Below the pieces are notes generated by a model. That model was not told where the DNA came from. It did no database searches and saw only the letters and a program-made list of their open reading frames with translations. Below are positions 1-8,499 of a DNA stretch of 64,000 nucleotides, one piece after another (position 1 is the stretch's first letter; every line of letters starts with the position of its first letter). The translations under genes were made by a program, and so were the position numbers. The stretch spans positions 62,001 to 126,000 of the forward strand of contig JBIKLF010000004.1 in the NCBI GenBank assembly GCA_044359955.1, read 5' to 3'. The stretch comes from JACTMZ01 sp044359955 (GTDB lineage: Bacteria > Verrucomicrobiota > Verrucomicrobiia > Chthoniobacterales > JACTMZ01).

Positions 1-243
1 GGGCAGAGAAAGGACGTCGAGCCCCCCCTCGGCGGGATGGCGGGCGGTCAGCAGCACGGGAGGCTTGATCCGGCGGATATCCTCCGCCTTCATGCCCCGA
101 CTTGCCGCCAAGGAATCCAACCTGACTTCCACGTAGCCGACCTCCGGCGCCCCGAGGCGCTGCGCGGCCCTCAGTCCGGCGGCCGTGTGGGCCGTGGCAA
201 CGACCAATGATGGGGCCAGACTCGGTTTTATTTTCGGATTCAT
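1..243 (-). CDS. aroD: Type I 3-dehydroquinate dehydratase, N-terminal part only
   Basis: Reading the minus strand from the ATG at 241-243, an open frame of 81 codons runs to the left edge without a stop, so the gene is cut by the window. The visible protein has a first beta strand (SLVVATAH), then EVRLDSL and PVLLTARHPAEGG. These match the beta-strand motifs of class I dehydroquinases, where an acidic residue and an Arg follow the EVR-D pattern and the next strand ends in R..EGG. The enzyme would convert 3-dehydroquinate to 3-dehydroshikimate in the shikimate pathway using a Schiff-base lysine, which lies outside the window. It is divergent from the sugar transferase at 313. The call rests on short motifs, so another (beta/alpha)8 protein is possible. 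Confidence 0.6.
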   Translation of the reverse strand, partial: MNPKIKPSLAPSLVVATAHTAAGLRAAQRLGAPEVGYVEVRLDSLAASRGMKAEDIRRIKPPVLLTARHPAEGGLDVLSLP

Positions 244-312
244 GACGCAGTGTGCTTATATTGCATTTTCATGGGCCGCCTGCCATGAGGAAATGGGCCC
301 GGACGCACCAAC

Positions 313-1704
313 ATGACTTCGCGCAAGCAGGAACTTTCAATGCAGCTAAACCAGATCGCCGACGGTCTGATTCTGGCGCTGGCGCTGTATCTCGGTTACG
401 CGCTGCGGCGCTACCAGATCATCGACTTCGATGTTCTGCCCGAGATTCCGTCCTTGGAGGGGTTCCTTTGGATGTTCTTGCTTGTCGCCCTTTTCGGTCC
501 GCTGCTGCTCGAGATACAGGGTTTTTACCATTATCCGCTTGAGAAGTCGCTGCGCCGTTCGCTGCGGCAAATTTCCTCTGCCGGCGTGTGGCTCGGCCTC
601 ATCTTGGGGGCCTGCGTTGTCTTTCTCAAGCTGGGCATCCCCAGCCGGTCCGCCTTACTGCTCTTTATCGTGCTGGCTCCCCTCGGCCTGCTGGCTCGCG
701 AGGCCGTATTCCGGGAATTTTATTTGCGGCGCCTGCGCCGTGGCGCCCACGGGGAGAGCATCCTTCTCGCCGGCAATCCGCAACGCATGGAGGAGACCGT
801 CGCCGCCCTGTCTCCCGTGCAGCGGCTCGAAATCGATGTGGCGGAGCGGATCGATCTCGAGAAGCACGAGGTCAGCGCCTTGATCGACGCCATGCACCGC
901 CACAGTGTCGGGCGGGTCGTCCTCGCCTTCGACAGCCATACCTCCGGGCGAATGCAGGACGCCATAGCGGCCTGTGAGACGGAGGGGGTGGAGGCCTGGG
1001 TGGCGGCGGATTTTTTCCGCGCCTCGATTGCGCGGCCGGCCTATGACACTCTGGGGCCTACTCCGATGTTGGTCTTCCGCGTCACGCCCGAACTTTCCTG
1101 GGCCTTGTTGGTTAAAAATATGATGGACCGGACCGGCGCCTTTCTCGGCCTCGTTCTGCTCGCGCCGTTTTTGTTGCTGATCGCCGCCGGCATCAAACTC
1201 ACCTCACCGGGGCCCGTGGTTTTCAAGCAGCAAAGGGCGGGCCGCCACGGGCGGCCGTTCACGATGTATAAGTTCCGCTCGATGCGCACTGGTGCGGAGA
1301 TGGAGCAGGAAGAGTTGAAGGCGTTCAACCAGATGAGCGGCCCGGTCTTCAAAATTGAGAAGGACCCCCGCATCACAACCTTCGGGGCGTGGCTGCGGCG
1401 CACCAGCCTCGACGAGGTCCCGCAATTGTTCAATGTGCTGCTCGGCCAAATGAGTCTGGTTGGTCCACGTCCGCTCCCGATTTACGAGGTGGACAACTTC
1501 GAACTGACCGCCCACCGCCGCCGCCTTAGCATGAAGCCCGGCCTGACCTGCCTCTGGCAGATCAGCGGACGCAACTTCGTCAAAGACTTCAACGACTGGG
1601 TAAAACTCGACGTGCAATACATCGACAACTGGTCACTCGGCCTCGATCTGAGCATCCTGTTGCGCACCGTCCCCGTCGTGCTTTTCGGGAAAGGAGCGCA
1701 CTGA
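313..1704 (+). CDS. Polyprenyl-phosphate sugar-1-phosphate transferase (exopolysaccharide initiating enzyme)
   Basis: A 463-residue membrane protein of the bacterial sugar transferase (WcaJ/WbaP-like) family. The N-terminal part has about four membrane segments (residues roughly 15-120), followed by a soluble Rossmann-like region. A further hydrophobic helix near residue 275 precedes the catalytic domain. That domain carries the family motifs SPGPVVFKQQRAGRHG, MYKFRSM, LRRTSLDEVPQLFNVLLGQMSLVGPRP and KPGLTCLWQISGRN. The enzyme transfers a sugar-1-phosphate from a nucleotide sugar to undecaprenyl phosphate at the inner membrane, starting a repeat unit of exopolysaccharide or O-antigen. No glycosyltransferase or Wzx/Wzy gene follows, so the substrate is unknown. 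A second ATG at 340 (residue 10) is an equally plausible start. Confidence 0.9.
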   Translation: MTSRKQELSMQLNQIADGLILALALYLGYALRRYQIIDFDVLPEIPSLEGFLWMFLLVALFGPLLLEIQGFYHYPLEKSLRRSLRQISSAGVWLGLILGACVVFLKLGIPSRSALLLFIVLAPLGLLAREAVFREFYLRRLRRGAHGESILLAGNPQRMEETVAALSPVQRLEIDVAERIDLEKHEVSALIDAMHRHSVGRVVLAFDSHTSGRMQDAIAACETEGVEAWVAADFFRASIARPAYDTLGPTPMLVFRVTPELSWALLVKNMMDRTGAFLGLVLLAPFLLLIAAGIKLTSPGPVVFKQQRAGRHGRPFTMYKFRSMRTGAEMEQEELKAFNQMSGPVFKIEKDPRITTFGAWLRRTSLDEVPQLFNVLLGQMSLVGPRPLPIYEVDNFELTAHRRRLSMKPGLTCLWQISGRNFVKDFNDWVKLDVQYIDNWSLGLDLSILLRTVPVVLFGKGAH

Positions 1705-1774
1705 AGCGGAAAATCTCGATTCCGGACGGCTCGGCACCTACAGTTCCCAGCCTCCCTTAAACCAACTCCATGCC

Positions 1775-2392
1775 ATGAACAAAATTGTCACTTCCCTCCT
1801 CCTTGCCGCCGGCACCCTTTCGATCGCCACAGCCCAGCCTGCCAAAGACTTCCAGATCCTCAAGATCACCCCCGACTTGGCCACCACTCCCGAATACAAC
1901 TTCGCCTTCGGGCCGAAGAACAAGAAGGTGCAGAAAAACAAGGACTGGCTCGAAGTGGAAGTTTCCTTCGAGTGGCAACCGAGGGACCAGAAGCCCGAGT
2001 TCCTCGATGAGTTGACCTTCAACTACTTCATTTTGCTCAACAACAAGAGCCGGGAGAATCCAGGGGGCACGCTCCTCACCGGCACCGTCACTCACGTGGC
2101 GATCCCACAAGCGAAAGGCCTGAATTCCGTGATGTATGTCAGCCCCCGGACGCTGGAGCGCTTTTTCGCGGGCAAAATTCCTGCAACCGCCTCTTCGGCG
2201 ATCACGGACGTTGGCGTGATCATCACCAAGCAAGGGCAGACGGTAGCGGAGGCGAGTTGGAAGGGGCGCGGCCAGTGGTGGAGCGCGCTGCAGCAAGTGA
2301 GCGGCTACGTGTTGAACAAAAACGACACCCCGTTCGCCCCGCTGGCTTGGGATTACTACGAAGCGATCAAAGCGCGTCCCGCCGGAATGTGA
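1775..2392 (+). CDS. Amuc_1102 family pilus-like protein (secreted)
   Basis: A 205-residue protein with a clear N-terminal signal peptide (MNKIVTSLLLAAGTLSIATA, cleavage predicted near AQP). The mature part is rich in beta-strand-like stretches such as WLEVEVSFEW and TFNYFILLNNK. It resembles the Amuc_1102 family of Verrucomicrobiota, recognised by sequence character and by position directly upstream of the PilM-like gene, as in Akkermansia. The family is thought to be an exported component of a type IV pilus-like system; its exact role is not established. It lies 34 bases before the PilM-like gene on the same strand and probably shares its transcript. The assignment leans on synteny more than on any catalytic motif. 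Confidence 0.75.
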   Translation: MNKIVTSLLLAAGTLSIATAQPAKDFQILKITPDLATTPEYNFAFGPKNKKVQKNKDWLEVEVSFEWQPRDQKPEFLDELTFNYFILLNNKSRENPGGTLLTGTVTHVAIPQAKGLNSVMYVSPRTLERFFAGKIPATASSAITDVGVIITKQGQTVAEASWKGRGQWWSALQQVSGYVLNKNDTPFAPLAWDYYEAIKARPAGM

Positions 2393-2426
2393 CGCTGGAC
2401 CGCTTTCCCCGTCATCCGCCTTTGTC

Positions 2427-4166
2427 ATGAAGAGCCCCGCACGCGTTGCTGCCCTTAACCTCGGCATGCAGACCGTCACCATGGCGGTTTTCGAGCCGTC
2501 CTCCGGCGGCGGCATCACTCTTGCCGGGTTTGCCCAGTCGGACTTGGTATCCGACCCCGCGGCCGATGCCGCACGGACCGGTCAACTCAAAATCGTCTTG
2601 GGCGAAATGGTCAGCAAACTCGGGTGGAAAGGCGGCCCCTGCGCCTGCGCCATTCCCTCCCAGGGGGTGTTCGCGCGTTTTGTACAGATTCCCAAGGTGG
2701 AGCCCGCCGCAGTGGGCCAAGTGCTTTTTTTCGAGGCCCAGCAGAACGTCCCCTACCCGATCGAGGACGTCGCGTGGGCTTACCAAATTTTGCCGGACAA
2801 GGATGAGGGCAAACTTAGCGCGCTGATCATTGCGACAAAGACCGACGCACTCGAGGCGACGGTCGAGGCGCTGGCTGCGGCCCAATTGACGCCCAACCTC
2901 ATCGAGACATCACCGACGGCGCTCTACAATGCCTTCCGCTACAACTACCCGGACGCCCGCGGCTGTTCCCTGCTCATCGATATCGGTTCACGCGCGACCA
3001 ACTTGCTTTTCATCGAAGGGAGCGACTTTTTCATCCGCACCCTGCCGATCGGTGGAAACTCCATCACCGCCGCCCTGCACAAGAAATTTGAAGGACGCAG
3101 TTTCAACGAGGTGGAGCAATTCAAGCGCGCCGAAGGCCTCATCCCGCCGCCGGGCAACTTTACCGGCGCGAAGAACGAAGACATTGCGGAGATGGGGAAG
3201 ATTGCCCGCACGGTCATGACCCGCATTCACAACGAAATCACCCGTTCCGTGACCTTCTACCGCACGACGCAAAAGGGCTCCGCACCCATGCGCGCTTTTC
3301 TCGCCGGCGGCGGCGTGTCGATGCCTTACACCTTGGAATTCTTCAACGAGAAACTGTCCCTGCCCATCGAATTTTTCAACCCCATCCGGCGTGTCAGCGT
3401 GGGCCCGGGTGTCGACGCGGCGAATCTTTCGCGCGCGGCCCATTTGCTCGGGGAGTGCGTTGGCCTGGCCCTCCGCGAATCCTCCGGAGAATGCCCCGTG
3501 GCCATCAGCCTGAAAGCGCCCTCCCTCGAGCAAGCTGCGGCTGACCACCGCCGCCGCCCTTTTCTGGTGGCCGCGGCGGTCGGACTGGTCGCAGCCGTCG
3601 GTTTGCTCGGTCTCTACTACCACAGCGCGGCGGCCGCCGTCGCGCGGACCAACGCCGGCCTGCAAAGCACTATTGCCCCGCTGGAAAACATCGCGGGGCA
3701 GATTTCCCAATTGAATACCGAACGCGCGCGATTGCTCGAAGATGGCGCCGACCTGGCGGCCGCGCCTTTGCTGCGCGCCGGTTGGGTTGAGATCATCAAC
3801 GAATTGAACCAGCGCCAACCGGAGAAGTTTATCTGGGTCACAAAGCTATCGCCTCACCCGGCGGTCCCGGGCTTCGCGTCCGGGGGCAAAGCCGGCGAAT
3901 CAGCGCCCGCTGGTGCAAGCGGCGCGGCCGGAGACGGCGCGCGTCCTCAGGTGACAGGGATTGCGATCGAGGGTCTTTATCTCGAAAACGAAGCCGAGGC
4001 CGGAGTGGTCGATCAGTTCGTCCAATCGCTTTCCGAGTCGCCCCTTTTCGCCATCACCGAGGAAAACAAGGGCTCCGTGGTACAAGTGCGCGCGGCCCAA
4101 AGCGGCAGCCATTGGGCCTATGAGTACAAGCTCATCGTGCCTCTGAAACGTCCGATTCCACTCTGA
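2427..4166 (+). CDS. pilM: Amuc_1101 family PilM-like ATPase with fused PilN-like C-terminus
   Basis: A 579-residue protein. Residues 1 to about 350 form an actin/FtsA-like PilM domain: a first nucleotide-binding strand (VAALNLGMQTVTMAV), the PilM-typical stretch ending QNVPYPIEDVAWAYQIL, and a second phosphate motif (LLIDIGSRATNLLF). A single membrane segment lies at about 377-399, followed by a coiled-coil-like stretch. The C-terminal domain contains a PilN-like pattern (GWVEIINELN, then FIWVTKLSP). In type IV pilus systems PilM is the cytoplasmic ATPase that binds the PilN N-terminus; here both appear on one chain spanning the inner membrane. The stop overlaps the next start by one base. 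The fusion is inferred from topology and pattern and was not tested by alignment. Confidence 0.85.
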   Translation: MKSPARVAALNLGMQTVTMAVFEPSSGGGITLAGFAQSDLVSDPAADAARTGQLKIVLGEMVSKLGWKGGPCACAIPSQGVFARFVQIPKVEPAAVGQVLFFEAQQNVPYPIEDVAWAYQILPDKDEGKLSALIIATKTDALEATVEALAAAQLTPNLIETSPTALYNAFRYNYPDARGCSLLIDIGSRATNLLFIEGSDFFIRTLPIGGNSITAALHKKFEGRSFNEVEQFKRAEGLIPPPGNFTGAKNEDIAEMGKIARTVMTRIHNEITRSVTFYRTTQKGSAPMRAFLAGGGVSMPYTLEFFNEKLSLPIEFFNPIRRVSVGPGVDAANLSRAAHLLGECVGLALRESSGECPVAISLKAPSLEQAAADHRRRPFLVAAAVGLVAAVGLLGLYYHSAAAAVARTNAGLQSTIAPLENIAGQISQLNTERARLLEDGADLAAAPLLRAGWVEIINELNQRQPEKFIWVTKLSPHPAVPGFASGGKAGESAPAGASGAAGDGARPQVTGIAIEGLYLENEAEAGVVDQFVQSLSESPLFAITEENKGSVVQVRAAQSGSHWAYEYKLIVPLKRPIPL

Positions 4167-5044
4167 TGAACTGGTTCAAACAAAACCCCTTGCTCGGGGG
4201 ACTCGCTCTGCTCACCGGCATGGCCACGGCAGCGGGCCTCTACTTTGGATCGGTGCAAAAGGCCGCACTCACGGAGCAGTCGGACGCCTACGCCAGCAAT
4301 ATTTCCAAGCTGAACAGCCTGCAATCGGCCAAACCTTTTCCCAATGAAGCGAACCTCCAAGCGGCCAAGGCCGAAAGCGAGCTCGCCACGGCGGTGCTGA
4401 GCGGGCTCGCCTCCGCCGTGGCCGACCAGTCCGCTCCTCGTGACAACTCACTCAGCCCGCAGCAGTTCCAGGACAAACTCAGCGAGGCCGCCAGTGCCGC
4501 GATCAAGCAGGCGCAAACCGCAGGCATTGCCCTGCCCGAGGATTTTTATCTGGGCTTCGCCCCCTACAAGGCACAGCCACCGGCGGCGGGCGCGGCGCCG
4601 GCGCTCGGGCAGCAACTGGCCAGCATTTCGAACGTGCTTGGTCTGCTCCTCGAATCGCGGGTCCGCGAAATTTCCGCAATCAACCGGGCCCCTCTCCCCG
4701 AGGAGTCGGTGGCGGAAAAAGAACAAGGAGGCACTCCCGCCGGGCAGCTTCCGGACCTCCTGCTGGCCCCCTTTGACGTTGAGTTTGTGGCGGATCAGGC
4801 CAACTTCCGCCAAGCCCTGTCCTCCATCGCCAACGCCCAGCCCATGGTTCTTATCCGTCTGGTCAGCGTGACCAACTCGCAACCGACAGCGCCGGCCAAA
4901 GAGGACCCGTTGGCCGGTGGCCCGCCCGACACCGCCACAGCGGATCAACCGCCGCCGATTCCCGTGCTTTTCGGACAGGAAACTTTGACCGTCAAGCTGC
5001 GCCTCGCCTCCGTCTCCGTGAGCGCGGAGAAGGCCAAGCCGTAA
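4166..5044 (+). CDS. Amuc_1100 family pilus-like protein (PilO-like)
   Basis: A 292-residue inner-membrane-anchored protein related to Amuc_1100 of Akkermansia. Residues about 8-28 form one membrane helix, then comes a long helical, coiled-coil-like region (about 30-130), then alpha/beta segments including ALGQQLASISNVLGLLLES, LLAPFDVEFVADQANFRQAL and FGQETLTVKLRLASV. The same order (helix, coil, ferredoxin-like fold) is found in PilO, and the gene lies where PilO would be in a pilMNOPQ cluster. Amuc_1100 itself is known as an outer-surface-enriched protein that signals through host TLR2; nothing here shows such a role in this organism. It is translationally coupled to the PilM-like gene upstream. 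Confidence 0.8.
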   Translation: MNWFKQNPLLGGLALLTGMATAAGLYFGSVQKAALTEQSDAYASNISKLNSLQSAKPFPNEANLQAAKAESELATAVLSGLASAVADQSAPRDNSLSPQQFQDKLSEAASAAIKQAQTAGIALPEDFYLGFAPYKAQPPAAGAAPALGQQLASISNVLGLLLESRVREISAINRAPLPEESVAEKEQGGTPAGQLPDLLLAPFDVEFVADQANFRQALSSIANAQPMVLIRLVSVTNSQPTAPAKEDPLAGGPPDTATADQPPPIPVLFGQETLTVKLRLASVSVSAEKAKP

Positions 5045-5054
5045 CACGACAAAC

Positions 5055-6077
5055 ATGGACCAACTCAAAGCCAACTACGACCGGGTGCTGCTCCTTGCCG
5101 CCGGGTTGCTCCTGCTCGCGGTGTCTTTCTATGCGGCACTCGGCCTCTCCTCAATTCCCGAAGCGTTTCCACCCCCCCCGGCCCGCACCTCCGGCGCGCC
5201 GTTCGAGCCGGATGCTGCTTTGGCCAGCCTGCAAACCGAAGCCCCCAAAGCCAAGGATGCCTCGGGGACCGTATGGCAAGAGCAAGAAAGTTCACTTTTT
5301 GTCAGCCGCCGCTACCTGCTGAGTGAAGGAAATTTGGTCGATATCAAGGAGAGCGGGACGCAACTGGTGCCCGGCATCGACAACGAGTGGATTGTCAAGC
5401 ATGAGCTCGATTACACTGACCGAAACTTGGCTGAAGCCGATGCCGACGGGGATGGGTTCACCAATCTCGAGGAGTTCATGGCGGGAACTAGTCCGAAGGA
5501 CCACTCCTCCAAGCCCCCTCTTTGGACAAAACTTCGGGTCAAGTCTTTTGAAAAAATCCCCTTTCGGATGAAGTTTATGGGTGCACCAAGTGTTCGCCCG
5601 GGCGAACCGTTCACAGCCGACACCGAGTTTTCAGTCAACACTCTGGACTACAGCAGCCCAACCCAATTTCTCCGCGTCGGCAGCAAGGTTGCCGGGACTG
5701 ATTTGAAAATAACCCAAGCGGAGTCCAAGACCGTCGTCAATGCGGTCGGCACCAACGTGGACGCCTCCGAATTAACCGTCAAAGACATGACCACCGGTGA
5801 TGTCATCGTGCTGATCGCGGGCCAAGAGGTGGACTCCCCCTATTCTTTTGCGTTGCTGGTCGACACCATCGGAGGTGCAGAAATACGCGTGGAAAAGGGC
5901 AAAACATTCCTATTCGGACCCGAGGGTTCCTCCTACAAACTCATTGACGTCGACTCTGTAGCAGCGGTATTAGAACAAGTTGGTGTCGAGGGCAATCCTC
6001 TGAAGATCCCACCTCTCACCACCCCCGCCGAAACTCCCGCCACGGATGCTTCCATCGAAAACACCAGCAATCCTTAA
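5055..6077 (+). CDS. Amuc_1099 family pilus-like protein with a calcium-loop motif
   Basis: A 340-residue protein with an N-terminal membrane helix (about residues 9-31: VLLLAAGLLLLAVSFYAAL) followed by a Pro-rich linker and a periplasmic part. Around residues 130-150 it carries DADGDGFTNLEEFMAGTSP, a thrombospondin type 3/dockerin-like calcium-binding loop. The C-terminal half is beta-rich. By position, between the PilO-like protein and the secretin, it occupies the PilP slot, but no PilP homology is claimed. Its last 32 bases overlap the start of the first secretin gene in another frame, so translation is likely coupled. The family name follows synteny with Akkermansia Amuc_1099. Confidence 0.72.
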   Translation: MDQLKANYDRVLLLAAGLLLLAVSFYAALGLSSIPEAFPPPPARTSGAPFEPDAALASLQTEAPKAKDASGTVWQEQESSLFVSRRYLLSEGNLVDIKESGTQLVPGIDNEWIVKHELDYTDRNLAEADADGDGFTNLEEFMAGTSPKDHSSKPPLWTKLRVKSFEKIPFRMKFMGAPSVRPGEPFTADTEFSVNTLDYSSPTQFLRVGSKVAGTDLKITQAESKTVVNAVGTNVDASELTVKDMTTGDVIVLIAGQEVDSPYSFALLVDTIGGAEIRVEKGKTFLFGPEGSSYKLIDVDSVAAVLEQVGVEGNPLKIPPLTTPAETPATDASIENTSNP

Positions 6078-8499
6078 CCTGCCCGGCCTGTCAGCCTTCT
6101 TGGTCCTGTCGGTTTTGGCCCCGTGCCTCCGGGCCGGCCCGGCCAGCGGGAGTCCGTCCTTCACCGGCGTCGAGGCCCAAGCAGAGCTCGAGATCGCCAA
6201 GCGCATGCGGCTGGCCGAAGACTATGCCCCGCAGGCCATGCAACGAGGCTCGGTCGCGCTGATGGAGCGCGATTACGAGACCGCCTACGCGCAATACAAA
6301 GCCGCGGTGGACGCCCTCCCCGATGCTCCCAACGTCCGCGAACTTCGCGCCGTGGCCCTGGACGGTTTCTCGAAATCCGTCATGGGCTTAGCCGAGTCGC
6401 GCATCGAAGAGGGCCGCTGGCAGGACGCGCAAGAAACGGTCAACGTCCTCCTGCAGCCGCAATACAATCCGAACTACAAGCCAGCGCAGCGCTTGCTCGC
6501 CCGGCTCGAATCTCCGGACTATTTCAACAAGACGGTGACCCCGGGCTTTGTCGCCAAGGTCGAGGAGGTCAAGACTTTGCTGAACGAAGGCCAAGGTCTC
6601 TATGACTCGGGGCGCTTCGACGAGGCGATCGCCAAATATGAATCGGTCCTCCGGCTCGACCGCTACAATGTCGCCGCCCGCCGCGGCATGGAACAAGTCA
6701 ACGTCGCCAAAATGCGTGTGGCCGATGCCGCCTACAACGACACCCGCGCTTCCATGATCACGCAGGTCGACAAAGCATGGGAAACCCCGGTCCGCCGCGC
6801 CGACCTCGGCCCTGCCGCGGTGATCGAGCAGCCCGTCCTGGTTTCGCGCGGCACCCAATCGATCAATCGCAAACTGGATGAGCTTATCGTGCCGCGGATC
6901 AACTTTACCGATGCCACGGTGCGCGAAGCCATCGAGTATCTGCGTCAGCGCTCCGAAGCCCTCGACACCGAGGCGATCGACACGGCGGATCGTGGGGTAA
7001 ACATTGTCCTCAAGCTCGACCAGGCGGCCGCATCCCAGACCGTGACCATCGACCTCGCCAACCTCCCCTTGCGCGAAGCCCTCACCTACATCACGAATCT
7101 GGCCAACTTGAAATTCAAGGTGGAGCCCTTTGCGGTCCTTATTGTCCCGATCAACGAGGCCACCGACACCTTGATCACGAAAGAATACCGCGTGCCGCCG
7201 GGCTTCATTACCGCCACACCGACCGGTGGTGGTGGCGGGGGCGCGGAGAGTGCCGGATTCGGAGGGGCCGTCGGCCAGAGCACCGCGAAAACTTTTCTCG
7301 AGTCACAGGGCGTGCAATTCCCGCCCGGAGCCAGCGCCAACTTCCTGGCCAGCAGCAGCCGACTCATCGTGCGCAATTCGCAGGAAAACTTAGACTTGGT
7401 TGACGCTCTGGTCGAAAGTTCCACCGGTGCGGTCCCCTCCCAAGTCGAGATCGAATCAAAGTTCGTCGAGATCTCGCAAAACAACCTCAAGGAACTCGGC
7501 TTCGATTGGTTGCTCGGCCAATTTGGCTTCGGCGACACCGGCATCTTCGGAAGCGGCGGCACCAGCGGCAACCAGTTCAATTCCACCGCGACGACCCCGG
7601 GTGGCACGGCCAATTACCCTTTTCTGTACCCCGGGTCCGACGTCCCGGTTGGCGTCAATCCTCTCACCGCCGGCAACCGTAGCGGTTCAACCGCCATCAC
7701 GGGCAACGCCCTTGACGGGCTCCTCTTCGGCAGCCCGGTGGGGCCCGCCGCCGGTGTCCTCGCCCTCGCCGGAATTTTCACCAATCCGCAATTCCAAGTC
7801 GTGCTCCGCGCACTTAACCAAAAAAAGGGCATTGATGTCCTCTCCGCGCCCAAGGTGACGACCAAAAGCGGTTCCTCGGCCACCGTGGAGGTCATCCGCG
7901 AGTTCCGTTACCCGAGCGAGTACGAACCCCCGCAGATTCCCCAAGAGACGGGAAGCGGCACGCAGCCCATTACCCCGGCCACGCCGACCGCTTTTGAGAT
8001 GAAACCGATCGGTGTGCGCCTGGAGGTCGAGCCGACGGTGGGCTCCGACAATTACACGATTGACCTCCGCCTCGTCCCCGAGGTCACGGAGTTTGAGGGA
8101 TTCATCAATTATGGTTCGCCCATTCGGAACCGCGGGGTCCTGGTCACGGACAACGTGATCAACTACCCCGTCTTCAGCGAGCGCAAGGTCGAGACCTCGG
8201 TAAGTATCTACGACGGGCAAACCGTGGTGCTCGGTGGTCTCATGCGCGAAGACGTGCAAAAAGTGAATGACAAGACACCGCTGCTCGGTGACATCCCCAT
8301 GGCGGGCGCGCTTTTCCGCTCGCAGTCCGACCAGCACATCAAGCGCAACCTGGTCATCTTCGTCACCGCAACCCTCATCGACCCGGCCGGGCAGGCCTTG
8401 GCGGCGGAACAGTTTGCGGCGCAGGATTTGGACCTCGAAGAGGTGCCCATGCCCATCGATACGGTCTCAGCGTCACTTGAACCGCCCCTCCCGAAATGA
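6046..8499 (+). CDS. Amuc_1098 family type IV pilus secretin, copy 1
   Basis: An 817-residue outer-membrane secretin. A signal peptide (FLVLSVLAPCLRAGP) precedes a helical, TPR-like region (about 45-220). An STN/N0-like domain follows (about 283-370: NFTDATVREAIEYLRQRS, then LANLPLREALTYITNL). The secretin barrel region starts near residue 466 (VEIESKFVEISQNNLKELGF) and includes PKVTTKSGSSA and DGQTVVLGGLMREDVQKVND followed by PLLGDIPMAGALFRS. These are the classic GspD/PilQ signature elements. The protein should form the multimeric outer-membrane pore of the pilus-like machine. The start at 6046 is supported by the signal peptide even though it overlaps the upstream gene. It is joined to copy 2 by an ATGA overlap. 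Confidence 0.9.
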   Translation: MLPSKTPAILNLPGLSAFLVLSVLAPCLRAGPASGSPSFTGVEAQAELEIAKRMRLAEDYAPQAMQRGSVALMERDYETAYAQYKAAVDALPDAPNVRELRAVALDGFSKSVMGLAESRIEEGRWQDAQETVNVLLQPQYNPNYKPAQRLLARLESPDYFNKTVTPGFVAKVEEVKTLLNEGQGLYDSGRFDEAIAKYESVLRLDRYNVAARRGMEQVNVAKMRVADAAYNDTRASMITQVDKAWETPVRRADLGPAAVIEQPVLVSRGTQSINRKLDELIVPRINFTDATVREAIEYLRQRSEALDTEAIDTADRGVNIVLKLDQAAASQTVTIDLANLPLREALTYITNLANLKFKVEPFAVLIVPINEATDTLITKEYRVPPGFITATPTGGGGGGAESAGFGGAVGQSTAKTFLESQGVQFPPGASANFLASSSRLIVRNSQENLDLVDALVESSTGAVPSQVEIESKFVEISQNNLKELGFDWLLGQFGFGDTGIFGSGGTSGNQFNSTATTPGGTANYPFLYPGSDVPVGVNPLTAGNRSGSTAITGNALDGLLFGSPVGPAAGVLALAGIFTNPQFQVVLRALNQKKGIDVLSAPKVTTKSGSSATVEVIREFRYPSEYEPPQIPQETGSGTQPITPATPTAFEMKPIGVRLEVEPTVGSDNYTIDLRLVPEVTEFEGFINYGSPIRNRGVLVTDNVINYPVFSERKVETSVSIYDGQTVVLGGLMREDVQKVNDKTPLLGDIPMAGALFRSQSDQHIKRNLVIFVTATLIDPAGQALAAEQFAAQDLDLEEVPMPIDTVSASLEPPLPK

